From contig CM072801.1 of the NCBI GenBank assembly GCA_037013495.1, forward strand, positions 15,615,501 through 15,679,500: DNA of 64,000 bases, in the 5' to 3' direction. Shown here one piece after another: positions 12,826 through 24,691 of the stretch (positions within the stretch are counted from its first letter, which is position 1; each line of letters starts with the position of its first letter). Source of the DNA: Hippophae tibetana (lineage: Eukaryota; Streptophyta; Magnoliopsida; Rosales; Elaeagnaceae). A program made the position numbers and the translations under genes. The notes under the pieces are model-generated. The model was not told the origin of the DNA. It was given only the letters and a program-made list of their open reading frames with translations, and made no database searches.

Positions 12826-13146
12826 TAGGGGTGTCCATAAATCGGTTTAGATCAGACCAAATCGTAAAACCAGACTAAACGATTTTACAAATCAAACAGT
12901 CTGATCCGGTTTGTATTAGTTAAAATCATTTTTCAAACGGTCCGGTCCGATTTATATTAATTTTTAAACCGATCAAATTGGACTAAATCGGTTTAATAAT
13001 ATATTAAAATTTTCACATTATTTCTCATTAAAGATGTCCAAAAATCGAAACCGGACCGGATCGAACAATTTTATAAATCAAACGGTCCTGTCCGATTAAT
13101 TGTTTTTAACCAAAATCGAACCGAACTGGATCGGTGGACACCTCTA
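12826..13146. mobile_element. hAT MITE, copy A
   Basis: Ends are TAGGGGTGTCCA (12826-12837) and TGGACACCTCTA (13135-13146), near-perfect 12-bp inverted repeats. Flanking 8-mers are ATACTAAT (12818-12825) and ATACCAAT (13147-13154), an 8-bp duplication with one mismatch, as expected for hAT transposition. The 321-bp body is built of short ACCGGACC / GGTCCGGT-like words in both orientations and has no coding capacity. Two further copies are at 50233-50640 and 54692-55046. Confidence 0.9.
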
Positions 13147-13154
13147 ATACCAAT

Positions 13155-13660
13155 CATTTGATGAATACATATGCATTATGAGTTGAGCTCTACTCGTAAG
13201 GCATTCATAATACATGTGGGACTTACATTTTTTACTTCTAACAAATTATGTAATTTGACTTCACTTGCCTTCAAAGCATTTAAACATCTAATACTTTGAA
13301 TCTAACTAACTCTAATCCACCATGCTCAATCCGTTTGTCTAAAAGCAACGTTTGTCTAAAAGCAAGTATGAACCATACAGTGAAATGAACTACCATCACA
13401 TCATGATCCATAGGTTTAATCTATGTACATGTTCAAAATTTTACCAATTTGATATGTCAAGTACACATATTTATGACCATATCATGTCCCTCGACATGAA
13501 TAGAGTCAATTTAACATATGTTTCAATAAAGGTTTTTTTGGATTTGTAGGTTTCCACTAGACTCTTTATCTATTTTTAACAATTTCTTTGGCCACGTATA
13601 ATTATATTACTCGTATTATGGTTTATTTTTTATCATGTGAAAATTATTGCTTATATATAT
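13155..13660. other. Intergenic DNA
   Basis: No gene supported. The short open frame at 13352-13549 has no recognisable domain and uses ordinary AT-rich codons. Confidence 0.35.
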
Positions 13661-13889
13661 TAGTAGGGGACATATTGAGTTTAGAGAACTAATGTAAAGA
13701 GATGCATTAAATGAGAAATGAATGATAATAACTCTAGGTCTTTCATTGAGTATATATAAGAGTACATACACATAGCATTCATTTAGGTAGCGCACATGGA
13801 CTTACAATAATGAGGTCGAAAATATATATAAAACAAGCATAAATATCAATCTATAATCGATCATACGACACATAATCTACATCCAAACA
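13661..13889 (-). repeat. 3' LTR of the Tat-type Ty3/gypsy element
   Basis: This segment aligns along its length with 19159-19435. Shared words include GAGATGCATTAAA, ATGATAATAACTCTAGGTC and ACATCCAAACA, in the same order and orientation. The element reads on the minus strand, so this is its 3' LTR. A purine-rich minus-strand tract (AGTGGGGGA, plus 13893-13902) lies on the internal side, as a polypurine tract should. The outer boundary at 13661 is approximate and no matching target duplication was found. Confidence 0.7.
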
Positions 13890-14412
13890 TTGAGTCCCCC
13901 ACTATTTCAGTTTGGACCCAAGAACCAAGGTAAGAGAGTACACGTACCATTCAGGCCCTCATTTGCAACGCTTCAATGCCACGTTTTAGGACGCATATTC
14001 TCGCTTAATTTTTGAATTTTGAACTTTGGCGAGAAATGAATAGGTATATATACAAGGACAACAATCTTAAGGGTCCTATTCACTTTCAAATTTTCTTAGC
14101 TTATTGCCTTACAAAAAGCTTTGTAACTTTTTCCTAACTTCCAATTGCATTAGCTCGGTATTGATACTATATACCTAGAAGTTTTAGGTTTCAATCTAGA
14201 GGTAAGCTTGTATTAGCTCAGTTCTTCGAAAGACAGTTAGAACATTTTTTGTATAACATTGACTCTAAAAGTTTTCTTCTCTTTCAAGTTAGTTCTTTCT
14301 TCTATCTCATTACTACTTTGTTTTCACATATATATTTCTTTGCAAACTTGTCTCCTTATCATTTTTATGCCACTTTATTTTAGGTTTAGCTTGTATTAGA
14401 GTCATCGTAGAT

Positions 14413-15720
14413 ATGGCTGGAAAACAATTAACTTAGGAACATTCCCATGTCAAAAATGTAATTATATGCGAGAGCAAGGATTATGTTGGTTACAGTGGCT
14501 TTGAATCTACGTGAGACTTAAGCATGACCTTTATCTCAAGCTTTTCAAATATCTTTAGGAGTTCTCACAATATAACTATCATTGTGCCTTGGACAAACAC
14601 AACTCGACATGCCTATAAACAAGAAGCCAATACTCATATTTTCCTTCCCATGTTGACTATCATCGTAGTCCCCTAAGTGTGGTGCAATAAAACTCTAGCA
14701 AGAAAGGGCATAGGAAAATCCACCTTTCAAACTAAAGGATGGCGGTTTGAGCCCAAACCTTGTGAGTTTGGACCAAACGATGCTTCTAACCTTGGGGAGG
14801 CCTATGAAATTCTTGAGTCCATACAAATCCACATCCCTAGCTCAACATCTTTTAACAGTGACCCACTTCCCAAAGATTGGATTGTGTTCCACGAAAGACC
14901 ACTCTGGCTCAACTTATGATTTCTTCTACCCGACTTTACTAGATATTTCTTGAGGCATACTTAATTATGTACCAGTCAGTTGCTCCCTAATGGATGGATA
15001 TACTTTTGCATCACATTACTAGGGAAGGAGCTCTACATTATAATAGGTATGCATGAGTTCAACAAGGCATAAGACCTCAAATAGAACCTGTCGAACTCTC
15101 GTCAGATTTAGACAACGACAAAAATTGGAATCAATTATTTTTTATCTTTGGTCAGTGAGAGTCTGAGGATGGAAGTAACTTGCTACCTCCCATTTGGGAA
15201 AATACAAAGGCCATTATGAGAAGGCTATGCTTACATATGTCATTCGTGAGCTAGGAGGCAAAGCACGGGCTACATCAAATCCACCAATGTTTACCTATAC
15301 CAACTTCATGGAAAAAGATCTTGTTGGAATGACGACGAGTAACATTGGGAATGATCAGATTGGGGTTTGGATTGTTGCAAAAATGAGTATTGCATAAGCC
15401 ACAATCGACCTTGTAAAAGGAGAGTATAAAATGCAAAGACAGTTCACTCAAATGTGGCTCTAATTTTGAGTTTTCCAAAGTTCGTAATTTTTCTTAGGGT
15501 TGCTTATATAGATTTATTCATGTTGTAGTTTGACTAATAACATTTTTTGTTTTTATTTGCATATATGAACCTAACGATATGTCTTTAGATGATCCCCTAA
15601 TCAATTTCTAGTTATGCAAAGAGGGTCAGGTCGTCATCACCTCTAAGTCTAAGATGAGTAAAGTAGTGCCCCGAGATTAGGGGCATTGGAGATGTAGTAT
15701 CAGAACTCATCAACTCCTTT
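14413..15720 (+). pseudogene. Antisense accessory ORF of a Tat-type gypsy element (PF04195-like remnant)
   Basis: Plus-strand translation, with several stops and frameshifts, gives blocks typical of the protein Pfam calls 'putative gypsy type transposon'. These are a segment ending in KDWIVFHERPLWLNL (about 14870-14918), a following L/F-rich block with 'SQLLPNGWIYF' (about 14978-15010), and a later 'E.LRMEVTCYLPFGK' block. In intact relatives the family motif reads like 'vyerpLrlGLrFPlp..L'. It lies opposite to the pol strand of the element, between pol and the 3' LTR. Grande/Tat elements carry an antisense ORF in this position. Non-functional. Confidence 0.55.
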
Positions 15721-16189
15721 AGCCACTTTTCAGGAGTTGATCGTCTTATATCCTATCTCAATGCCATCATTTGCACACCTATTCTACCCTCATCGGTCAA
15801 AGGAAAATCTGTGAACTTTGTCGACATTCTAGGCTCATTCAATGAGCTTGTCATGGGCAATCCCACAGCCCAAGACGAGTTCATTAACATGATACCGATT
15901 AGGACTTAGATGATTTCTATAGGAATTAGCATTAAATTTCTAGAGTTTTACATCTTAATGAAGTGTTATATATTTATTTTTTATTTTCTTAGATTAAATG
16001 ATTTAAGTAAAAATTAATAGTATATATCTTTCTTTATACGTGCACGAATTCTATTAAAAAATGATATATTTAAGGTTACTTAAACAAATACAAACAGAAA
16101 AGCCAAATATTTATCACTCACATTACCATATAAAAAATGTACAATCTGTACATGGGTCTACTATCTAAAAAAATGGATTCTCTTACAAA

Positions 16190-17230
16190 AAAAGAATATA
16201 AGAGGAATTTTTTCGACTAGGTTCTTATGGCATGGGCCCTATAATATCCAATCCCTATATAACCATTTTAATACCTACATATTTAAAGTTACTAGCCTCA
16301 TCGGTGAATACTTTCCATGTTGCTTTTTCTTTCAACTCTATACTAAATGTGTTCAACTCAGGTGTACCTCCACAATGCGTTGATTTTCACTCAGTAGATT
16401 TGGCAACAAAATCCGCTATGACTTATGCCTTGATAGTTGTACCCAATTGGAACTTAATGTTGTATTCCTCGAGTTTAGTAGATATTTGGGTAAGCCTACC
16501 AATGACCTCAAGTCAGGCAAGTACATTCTTCAATGGGTAAGAAGTTAAAATGATGATGGTGTGCAATCCAAAGTAATGTCTCCATTTTTAAGCCATGACT
16601 TTGAATGCAAACACCAACTTGTCTAATATTGGGCATTTTCCTTAAGCGTTTGTCAAGACTTGACTAACATAATACACCATGTGTTGGTTTTCTCTCTTTT
16701 CACAAGCAATACAACACTGACTATCCGAGCAGTAACGATGTGGTAAAGGTACACTTATTCATCCCGAATAGAGCTAAAAAGGACTAGTGCTCGACAAAGA
16801 TAGGCTTTGATATTTTAGAAGGCATGCTTATACTTTTCCTTCCAAAACACCGAGGTGTTTTTCCTCAATAACTTTAAAAATGTAGGCATTTATCAATATA
16901 CCTCGAGATGAATCTATTCAAGGTGGTGATTCTCTCATTCATTTTTGTACCCTTTTTAGATTTGAAGGTAATTTCATGTCTACTAGTACCTGGATTTTAT
17001 CAGGGTTGGCCTCTATGCCTTGAGCATAAATGAGGTATCCCAAGAATTTCCCCGAGCTAATGCCAAACACACACTTTTTGGGATTTAATCTCATTCTATG
17101 ACTCTTATCACTTTGAAAACTTCAATGAGGTCGAAGATGTGGTTTGTGGTTGTTTAGTCTTTATCATCATGTCATTCATACATGACAAGAGGGTTCTTAT
17201 GTAGACAAGTTACCTTGTCCTCTTCATTGA
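16190..17230 (-). pseudogene. Ty3/gypsy pol remnant (reverse transcriptase end and RNase H)
   Basis: On the minus strand at about 17026-17090 the translation gives NPKKCVFGISSGKFLGYL, the conserved block after the catalytic palm of Ty3/gypsy reverse transcriptase, followed by an 'IEANPDKI' motif. Further downstream (to about 16200) come fragments of the connection and RNase H domains, split by many stops and frameshifts. The catalytic YxDD palm and the integrase are not recognisable. The whole remnant is beyond function. Confidence 0.7.
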
Positions 17231-18910
17231 ACATTATACTGGTAACATGGCCTTTTCTTTGCATATTGAACACCCCGAAACCTATTTCATTTCGAGCTTT
17301 CCTAGCATATCTCTTACGAGCATTGCTCAACTCACCATTCAAATGTGGTCCTTTGTGAATGGAGTGAATTATACTACATTATCATATGCCTGGGAAAGTT
17401 GTCTTTCTATCGGTACGACTACTCTTTATGGCAAGCCTCTATTTTACCTAGCCTCATTTCTTCGGTTACCATCACCCAATAGGTCGCCCATATAGCCCTT
17501 TGACAATAACTCTTTTGTTTCTTTTTTCAAATGTTTGCAATCTCTAGTGTTGTGCCTGATGTCTTTGTAAAATTTTCACCACATAGTTGTGTCTCTATTT
17601 GAAGATCGCATTCAATGAGGCCACCTAATATTCTATTCTCTCTCCATTCTTACAATAACCTATGCGATGCTTACTCTTAGGGAGGTCTTCTAAATGGAAA
17701 AAAACGACCTTCTCTAGGATTCATAACTTTTATTCCAGGAGTTGTTCCATCTTGAGTTCTACCCGAAAAACCTTTTGTTCGTCTAGTACTTTATTAGTCT
17801 TTATTTATCGGGACTAATCTCGTTTTTTTCTTTTCCTCTCTAGGCAATGAGCCTGGTCGTGCCTTCTTTATTAATCGACTTCAATTCTTTTTATAGATTA
17901 ACAAAATTATGTGTTTCTTCATAAGTTTCCTTTATTGTCTGGGTTACACTTTTTGTGAGTTTGGAAAACAAGCTCGAACTTCTCAACACACCTCTCCAAG
18001 AGCTTGCACAACAATAGATTCCAAACAATCAGATCTTGCAATCTTCTCCTCGTGGAACCTTTCTATAAATGCCTTGATATATTCATTCAAAATTTGAATA
18101 ACAGGGAACACGTAGTGTGATTCTTTTTCAATTGCTTTTTGTTGGCATAATTAGTGATAAATAATCTAAACAGCTCAACAAAGAAAGGATAATACTGAGC
18201 TGTATATCACTGAACCATTTTCTCGTTGAATCATATAGGGAGGCCACAAAGGATTTGCACATCATGCATCCCTTTTATCTAAAGGCGTGCTAAGGAAAGT
18301 CATTATTGTTTTGAAGAGCAGAACATGCGTAATGAGATCTTTCGTCCCTTTGTAGCTTGGACATTTAGAAGAAACAAAACTTTTCAAAGGGCTCACTCTA
18401 TTCTATTGCATGAGAAAAGAAAAGACTGACTAGTTGTTTGCACCTATTGAGATTTGTTTGTGCCTGCTCCGTATTTTTTTCCCTTATTTACTCCTCCAAG
18501 ACTAATACTTTGTTTTGCCACAATAACTTACCATCCAGAGCACGTCTAGCTACCCAAGGGCAACATTTTTTCTGATAGGAATGTTTGGGTGACAACGTGC
18601 CTTCGTTTCACATGATCCTAGTTTCGATTTGTCTAGTTCCATTATTCCCTTTCTTTCTCATATTTGGCCAATATTTGATCAAAATCTTCATCTCCATCAT
18701 CTCCTGCCCACACATTATTAGGCATGAGCTCGACCTCCGAGATCACAGGATTCTCATAACTCAACATGTTGACCTTTCTCTTCAACTCTAAGTTTTCTCT
18801 TCACATTTCACTTCTCATTTCCTCCATGGATCTTTTCATGTCCATTAACTAATAAAGTAATTCTAATTTTAGGTTTACCAACTTTCTGGTCTCATTTGTT
18901 GTCTCCTTCA
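17231..18910 (-). pseudogene. Ty3/gypsy gag-protease remnant
   Basis: Minus-strand translation gives discontinuous gag-like blocks, for example FIERFHEEKIARSDCLES (about 18000-18060) where plant gypsy gag proteins have a 'F..RF..E...' helix, and further K/R-rich and cysteine-poor segments. Order relative to pol (upstream on the minus strand) fits gag-pro-pol. No zinc knuckle or protease DTG motif could be found with confidence, and stops are frequent. Confidence 0.45.
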
Positions 18911-19138
18911 ACCCCCTTCTCGAGAGTTGGCATGTCGATGTCACCATCTTCGCCTTGTGGGTCGACCAGTCAGGCTCTTTCCAATGCCTGTGGCTCGACT
19001 ATGATGTTTGGGAAAAGTATTTGAGTGAATACGATGTATGTGGTATTCTCTTCTTATTAACAAGTTCGGTCCAAACTACAAATAAGTCCAATAAGGTAAG
19101 AGACCTTAGATTCTATCCAACGTGTCTTAAAATTTGAG

Positions 19139-19158
19139 ACCTATAGTGGGTGCCAAAA
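19139..19158 (-). promoter_or_regulatory. Primer-binding site region of the Tat-type element
   Basis: Directly inside the 5' LTR (minus strand) the sequence reads TTTTGGCACCCACTATAGG. Plant Tat-lineage elements typically have a TTTTGGCGCC-like start after the 5' LTR. This fixes the orientation of the element as minus. Confidence 0.55.
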
Positions 19159-19435
19159 TGTTGGGAGACGTATTTAGTATTTAGTTAGAGAGAGGATGTA
19201 GAGAGATGCATTAAACGAGTAATAAATGATAATAACTCTAGGTCTTTCATTAGGTATATGTAAGCGCAAATACACTTGGTGTTTATTTAGAGGATCTATA
19301 TAGACTTATAATAATCAGGCCAAAAACATACATAAAACAAACATAAATGTCGATCTACAATCCATCTTGAACCCAATTATATGAATATTTGTCCCGTCTT
19401 CACCTTGACATGAGCACATAATTTACATCCAAACA
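19159..19435 (-). repeat. 5' LTR of the Tat-type Ty3/gypsy element
   Basis: Partner of 13661-13889; longer by an insertion near 19370-19410. It begins TGTTGGGAGACG (plus strand, internal side) and ends ...ACATCCAAACA. Clear divergence between the two LTRs shows an old insertion. Confidence 0.7.
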
Positions 19436-19795
19436 CATGTGTATATATTGGTGAAAGAAACACATATGCCTAAGAAGTTCTTGTTTTTCAAATTTATAAT
19501 AATTATATCGAGTAGAGCCATTTTTATAATGCCACCGGATAATCACGACAAAAACGAAAATAAAAAAAAAAGAAGAAGAAAGCAAGCAGTTAAAAGGTTA
19601 TTGATTAAAAATAGCATATTATAAACATCATAGGATGAGTGGTAGAAGTTTTGTTCCATTGAAATTAACATCAAAATGATTCAATTGTGAGGACTAATCA
19701 TCATTCTAAGCCAGAAAACAAAAGCCAAAATCAATTGGAAATTGATTATTTTCCCATAAGGAATAGTATATCCTTAATTTTCAAGCTCCTGTATA

Positions 19796-21586
19796 TCATC
19801 GCAACACAAATTTCCAAACAGAAAGGGACTGAATTGGTGTACCTTTCCAACCAATCAGCAAGCTTTTTCCGTTCATAACGAGCGTGCAAGAACTCTCACA
19901 AGAAAAATTATTCATCACGAGCTTCGCATGGTTTAGAGACAATGAGCTCAATTCAATCTCCTCCATTCCAAACCGAGCAAAAAATGACCTCCAAACATCA
20001 ATTGTCACATGTCGAATCTTCCTTTCCTCTCCCTCAGTTGACACAAGATTTCTAATTCCATAACCAAAGTAATCTGATTCAAGACTTATTCTGTTTGGAT
20101 CATCCCGTCTCATAAAAGCATCAAGGCTGTCAAAATATGCACCATAATAAAAAAGTGCCTCAATGAAACGGTTCACAAAGAATCGCGAGTTATGATTTCC
20201 TTCAACTTCATTGATTACCATTAGACATGGATTTATATTTCTCATCACTTTCATTACAGACTCCAATTGGTTTGGTTGTCCAACCATACTTCTCAATATA
20301 AAGTCCAAAAAAACAGCTACTGTTTCATTACCATCCAGCTCAAATAGATCTTCTTTCACATCTAACATGTCTGACATCATAACTATTTTGAAAGCAAAAG
20401 GCAAGTTCATGCTCTCAGCAAAATTTGACAATCTCTCACCTGTTTCCTCAATTATATCTTTCGAAGAAGCTCCAGCAGCACTTATCTTCAGAAGCTCAAT
20501 CGGGCAATCTGTACGAGATGCAAGAGCCTGCATCAAGATAGTCCACTGCATACCATTCCTAATTCCAAGATCAATTATATGAACCTTCTTGCTTTCAGCA
20601 ACATGTTCTACTATGGCTTGGATTCCAGCAAATTGTGCTAATTGAGAGAATGGAACATTTCTATGATATGCAAGAGTTGTCTCATTTATTCTCATCAATG
20701 CTTCATCAAGATCGAATTCTTGCATTTCCCTCAAACCCTTGGATTTCATTCTTCCTGTATCTCCGTCAATCTTTTCTCGCAGACCTTCAGAAAAATGGTG
20801 AACTATTCTTTGAATTGGATTCCCTGTATTGGAAGACAAGGAGATACACAATTTCAGTATTTTGCTCGCACTTTTGAACTGTTGACATCTCAATTTCTCA
20901 GCAGCATCAAAAAGAAACTCGACGAGCTCTACATCTTTTTTTTCTTCATAAGAAAGACCAATGAAGGACCATTCAAAAGGGTGACTAAACAATGAGGTAA
21001 CTTCCATTGTTTGAGAATGAGACTGAATGTATCTTGAACCTGCAATCCTCAAGATGTCATTAGTTGATAATTTCCTCTCTGCTGCCTCCTTACATGCTGT
21101 ATCTATTTTAATGCTTGGCTCAATAATTCTATCCCCGCTCAATCGTTTTAAACCACTGCCATAGTTGTTCAAAAGCTTAAGCGAATCTAAAGAATTTGGA
21201 AACTCCTTAGTCTTGTTGGCTTCGACATTCGAAATCACAGCCTGGATTTCATCAACCTTTGCAATCTCTTTTATACATGTTTGAAGAGAGGGTGAATCAG
21301 CATTAAAATCAAAACCATCAACCAACCCATAATCTGAAATTGATTGTTGTTGATACGTGGAGAAATCAAATCCTTCTTCCAAAGATTCATTATTGCAAAA
21401 GCCAAATTTTTCAGAACTTAGAACATCATGTCCACTAAACTCTTTCCAACCTTGTGCTTCATAAAATGAAACTTGTTCTGCAACATTGAGTTCTTTCATA
21501 TACCGATCAAAACCTTCAGAAGTACTAGAACTAAGTTTATCCTGAACTCCATCAAAACTGAAGCTATTATTATTCGAGGGAATCAT
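19796..21586 (-). CDS. GRAS-family transcriptional regulator (596 aa, single exon)
   Basis: GRAS proteins are plant nuclear regulators acting in hormone signalling, root and symbiosis programmes. The N-terminal third (about 1-200) is acidic and variable and shows no DELLA motif. The GRAS domain begins about residue 215 (LVEFLFDAAEKL, leucine-rich region I). VHIID is at residues 335-339 (KKVHIIDLGIRNGMQW), followed by leucine-rich region II. A PFYRE-like region holds RFFVNRFIEALFYYGAYFDS, and the SAW end reads GWKGTPIQSLSVWKF. The last motif has SVW where most family members have SAW. The length and single exon are normal for the family. It looks most like the RGL1-like/TF80 type subgroup rather than a true DELLA, but that placement is from memory. 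The frame is intact with a clean start. Confidence 0.93.
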   Translation of the reverse strand: MIPSNNNSFSFDGVQDKLSSSTSEGFDRYMKELNVAEQVSFYEAQGWKEFSGHDVLSSEKFGFCNNESLEEGFDFSTYQQQSISDYGLVDGFDFNADSPSLQTCIKEIAKVDEIQAVISNVEANKTKEFPNSLDSLKLLNNYGSGLKRLSGDRIIEPSIKIDTACKEAAERKLSTNDILRIAGSRYIQSHSQTMEVTSLFSHPFEWSFIGLSYEEKKDVELVEFLFDAAEKLRCQQFKSASKILKLCISLSSNTGNPIQRIVHHFSEGLREKIDGDTGRMKSKGLREMQEFDLDEALMRINETTLAYHRNVPFSQLAQFAGIQAIVEHVAESKKVHIIDLGIRNGMQWTILMQALASRTDCPIELLKISAAGASSKDIIEETGERLSNFAESMNLPFAFKIVMMSDMLDVKEDLFELDGNETVAVFLDFILRSMVGQPNQLESVMKVMRNINPCLMVINEVEGNHNSRFFVNRFIEALFYYGAYFDSLDAFMRRDDPNRISLESDYFGYGIRNLVSTEGEERKIRHVTIDVWRSFFARFGMEEIELSSLSLNHAKLVMNNFSCESSCTLVMNGKSLLIGWKGTPIQSLSVWKFVLR

Positions 21587-21640
21587 ACTAAGATGGCCTG
21601 AGTTATCTAGGTATTAATTCTGAGAAAGTTATCTCTACTA

Positions 21641-21650
21641 GTTTTATATA
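21641..21650 (-). promoter_or_regulatory. Candidate TATA box of the GRAS gene
   Basis: On the minus strand TATATAAAAC lies 55-64 nt before the start codon. The distance would leave a short 5' leader of about 30 nt. In such AT-rich DNA a chance match is possible. Confidence 0.3.
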
Positions 21651-24005
21651 CTTAGCAAACCTAAACCACAATAACTTTAATTTAATTATTTTTATAGTGA
21701 GCTAGGACAAGTAATTTTCAAGTACATTGAAGCTTTGATAGAGTCGTATAACTAGTAATTTAATGTTTTAACATAGATATTGATGATCTACTGATTTTTC
21801 CAAGATGGCCTGCATAATTTCTTTCAATTAATTATTCAAATGAAAGATATTGGACTATATATAAGACTCAACAACAATTATTTCTTCTAGTGCAAGAAGT
21901 AATTTTGAAGGAAGCACTTTGTATAAATGTTATTTTTCCAAAATAAAACAGATGTTTTAGTTAAATTAATGTCTTAGAAGGTTGTAACATAGTTGGATCG
22001 AATAGTTTTTAATTTCTTGAACAGGGTTCTAATCGATATGTCTGCAGCCAAAAAATTACATAAAATAAGAGAGAAATTTAGAACCTGATTCTAGTCGACG
22101 AGTCCAAAGAAATGAAGCAACCTTCTTCTTCTTTTTTTTTTTTTTTTGTTCTAAAGATGATCACCCCCATTTTGGTTTGGGTAAAAGTTTTATAGGGTGT
22201 CTTAAGTACATCATTTACCTTAGTTCAATGAAAATATATAGTGGTTTTTTTTCTTAGAAAAAATATTTAAAAAAACCTGAAATAGAATACTCTTAAGAAT
22301 TGTCAAAGTTTATTATTTTTTAAAAATAAATAAAAATTATTATTTATATAGTCCAACTTGATATCAAATTTATGTTTTTATGATTATTTTGGACTAATTA
22401 TACAGTTTTTTAAAAGAAAATAATTTATGATATATACCTTAAAAAATATAGTATTTTTTGTATACTTTTAGTAAATGTACCCAATCCTGTTTTTGGTTTT
22501 GAGACTTTGAACTTTTACTGTAAGTACCACGGTTGGGTAAATTGAAAATAAATTTAAGAAAATGAAGTACTAACTAAATGAACAAAGAAAATAATGTTGA
22601 GTTTGATTAGAGGTTTAAATGATATGATAAATTTAAATTTATCGTATCTGAATGATATTATAAATTTAAATTTAAATTTTATCGGTATAATTTATTTATT
22701 TATTTAATAAAATAATTTACTTTAAAACAACTAAAAAAACTGAAAACAATGCAAGTTACATATATTATTTTAAATATTATAAAAATATTAAATTTTTTGT
22801 TACTTTAATATTATTTTTCTTTATAAATATTACAAAAATATTATCAAAATTAATCAATTAACGTGATTAACAACAAGTTACACGTACATTGATAATATTT
22901 TTATAACATTTATAAAATTTAATAGTATGAAAATATTAAAAAAAATTAATAATATTTTTGTAAATGGTAAAGAAATAACAAAAATATTTAATAATATTTT
23001 TATCACATCTTTAAAATTTGATGATAAAAAAATTTATTTACTCTTTTATATTTTTTAAAAAATGATTCTTGCTTTAGTTGACGAAAAAATTATATTTTTC
23101 TCATCAAGTTTTTAAAAATTAATACTTAAATTTTATATTATATTTTTTATTTATCAAATAAGTATTTTAACATTAAAATCTAACATATAACATACAAGAA
23201 TTCGTTTAATCTTTGTTAAGGTTAGTTGCAGCTAACCATTTTAAAAAATTGTTTTAAAGTTTAAGTTAATATTAACAATAACCATTTTTTTAGTTATTTT
23301 TATCAATAGATAACTAGTACAAGAGCACCAAAATATTGTTACTAATTCAAAACTAAACTTTAGATGAAGTTAGTAATATATATGAAAGGAGTGTTTACTT
23401 GCAAGAAAAAAAATGAGTGAAAAGTAAGCCATTCTTATTCTAACGTTTATTTCTTAAAAATGCGATGGAAACGAAATAATGTTCTCTTCTATTGATTATT
23501 TCCATACTCCCCTGTTGGTATTGATTCTCATTCCTAAAGTCATAATATGCAATTAGAAATTATTTTTTATTTTTTTATTAATTATTATTAATTTTAAAAT
23601 AATATTTAAATAGATGTCTAAATTGGGTTGGGATCTTACTGAGACCCATTCTATAACCCATTAATTTTTATAATAAATAATATCTTATCTCGTATAATTT
23701 TTATGAAATAAGATGCTAATGAGATCTAACTAGTTTGAGATATTTTTTTTGTTTCAAATGTACTTAAATAAGATAATTAAAAATATAAAATAATAAAAAC
23801 TAGCATACATGATTTTTTGTAATTTAAAAGTTTAATAAGAAAATGATAGAATATTATATTTGAAGTTAAGTATCTTATAACTACAATCTAAATGAGAATA
23901 AATGATATTTAAAAGAAATGAGACAATACATACTATGAGCTCATTAGAGACATTAAATGAAATATAAGATGAAATGAAACAACTCACTTTACATCTCTAC
24001 ATATT
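21651..24005. other. AT-rich intergenic DNA with a hairpin near 22820-22917
   Basis: No gene is seen. A strong imperfect palindrome has arms at about 22820-22847 and 22889-22917 (TTGATAATATTTTT.TAA.ATTTATAAA) with a 40-nt loop. A T-run of about 21 is at 22127-22147. The rest is plain AT-rich sequence. Confidence 0.45.
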
Positions 24006-24679
24006 TGAGATAAAATTAATGAGTAATTTAAGGAGTAAATTAATAACCTTAATTTAAGTAGTAAATTAAGGAGTTGACATCCTTAATTTAAGGAGTAATT
24101 CAATGAGAAAAATAAGGAATCCTTAATTCAATGAGAAAAATAAGGAATCCTTAATTTAAGGAAAAAAATAAGGAATCCTTAATTCAAGGAAAAAAATAAG
24201 GAATCCTTAATTCAAGGAAAAAAAATAAGGAATCCTTAATTCAAGGAAAAAAATAAGGAATCCTTAATTCAATGAGTAAAACAAGAAATCTTTAATTCAA
24301 TAAGTAAAACAAGAAATCATTAATTCAATAAGTAAAACAAGAAATCATTAATTCAATAAGTAAAACAAGAAATCATTAATTCAATGAGTAAAACAAGAAA
24401 TCCTTAATTCAATGAGTAAAACAAGAAATCCTTAATTCAATGAGCAAAACAAGAAATCCTTAATTCAATGAGCAAACAAGAAATCCTTAATTCAAAGAGT
24501 AAATCAAGGAATATTTAATTCAAAGAGTAATTCAATGAGTAAATCTCCTTATATATAGCTACAGAATTGTAATGAAAACATATAAAATAAATAATACAAT
24601 TTTGAGTGAGCTTGTTTATTTAGAAAGACCTCTAGGCCTTGGCTTTTGGCCTTGACGTTTTCAAAACCAATTTTCAACA
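24006..24679 (+). repeat. 5' LTR of a small non-autonomous LTR element
   Basis: The 674-bp LTR begins TGAGATAAAATTAA and ends CCAATTTTCAACA. Its 3' part (AGAATTGTAATGAAAACATAT, AAAGACCTCTAGGCCTTG) matches the 3' LTR at 25305-25812. About 465 bp of it (24080-24545) is a minisatellite. CTCCTTATATATAGCTA at 24545-24561 is a plausible TATA region. Confidence 0.8.
24080..24545. repeat. 28-bp minisatellite in the 5' LTR (about 15 units)
   Basis: Units of about 28 bp follow the consensus AAGGAATCCTTAATTCAATG plus an A-rich AGTAAAACA or AGAAAAATA tail. Two sub-blocks are visible: AAGGAATCC units first, then AAGAAATCATTAATTCAATA units. Each unit contains the near-palindrome AAGGAATCCTT. There are no unique spacers, so this is not a CRISPR array. 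Confidence 0.85.
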
Positions 24680-24691
24680 TGGTATCAGAGC
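24680..24691 (+). promoter_or_regulatory. Primer-binding site complementary to initiator tRNA-Met
   Basis: TGGTATCAGAGC directly follows the CAACA end of the 5' LTR. This is the classical plant LTR-retrotransposon primer-binding sequence. Confidence 0.85.

Noticed and set aside
20211..20995. Open frames on the plus strand inside the GRAS gene
   Set aside because: Antisense shadows of the well-supported minus-strand GRAS coding sequence.
24080..24545. CRISPR-like appearance of regular 28-bp repeats (also 25395-25690)
   Set aside because: Units follow each other without unique spacers, lie inside plant LTRs and have no associated genes; they form a minisatellite.
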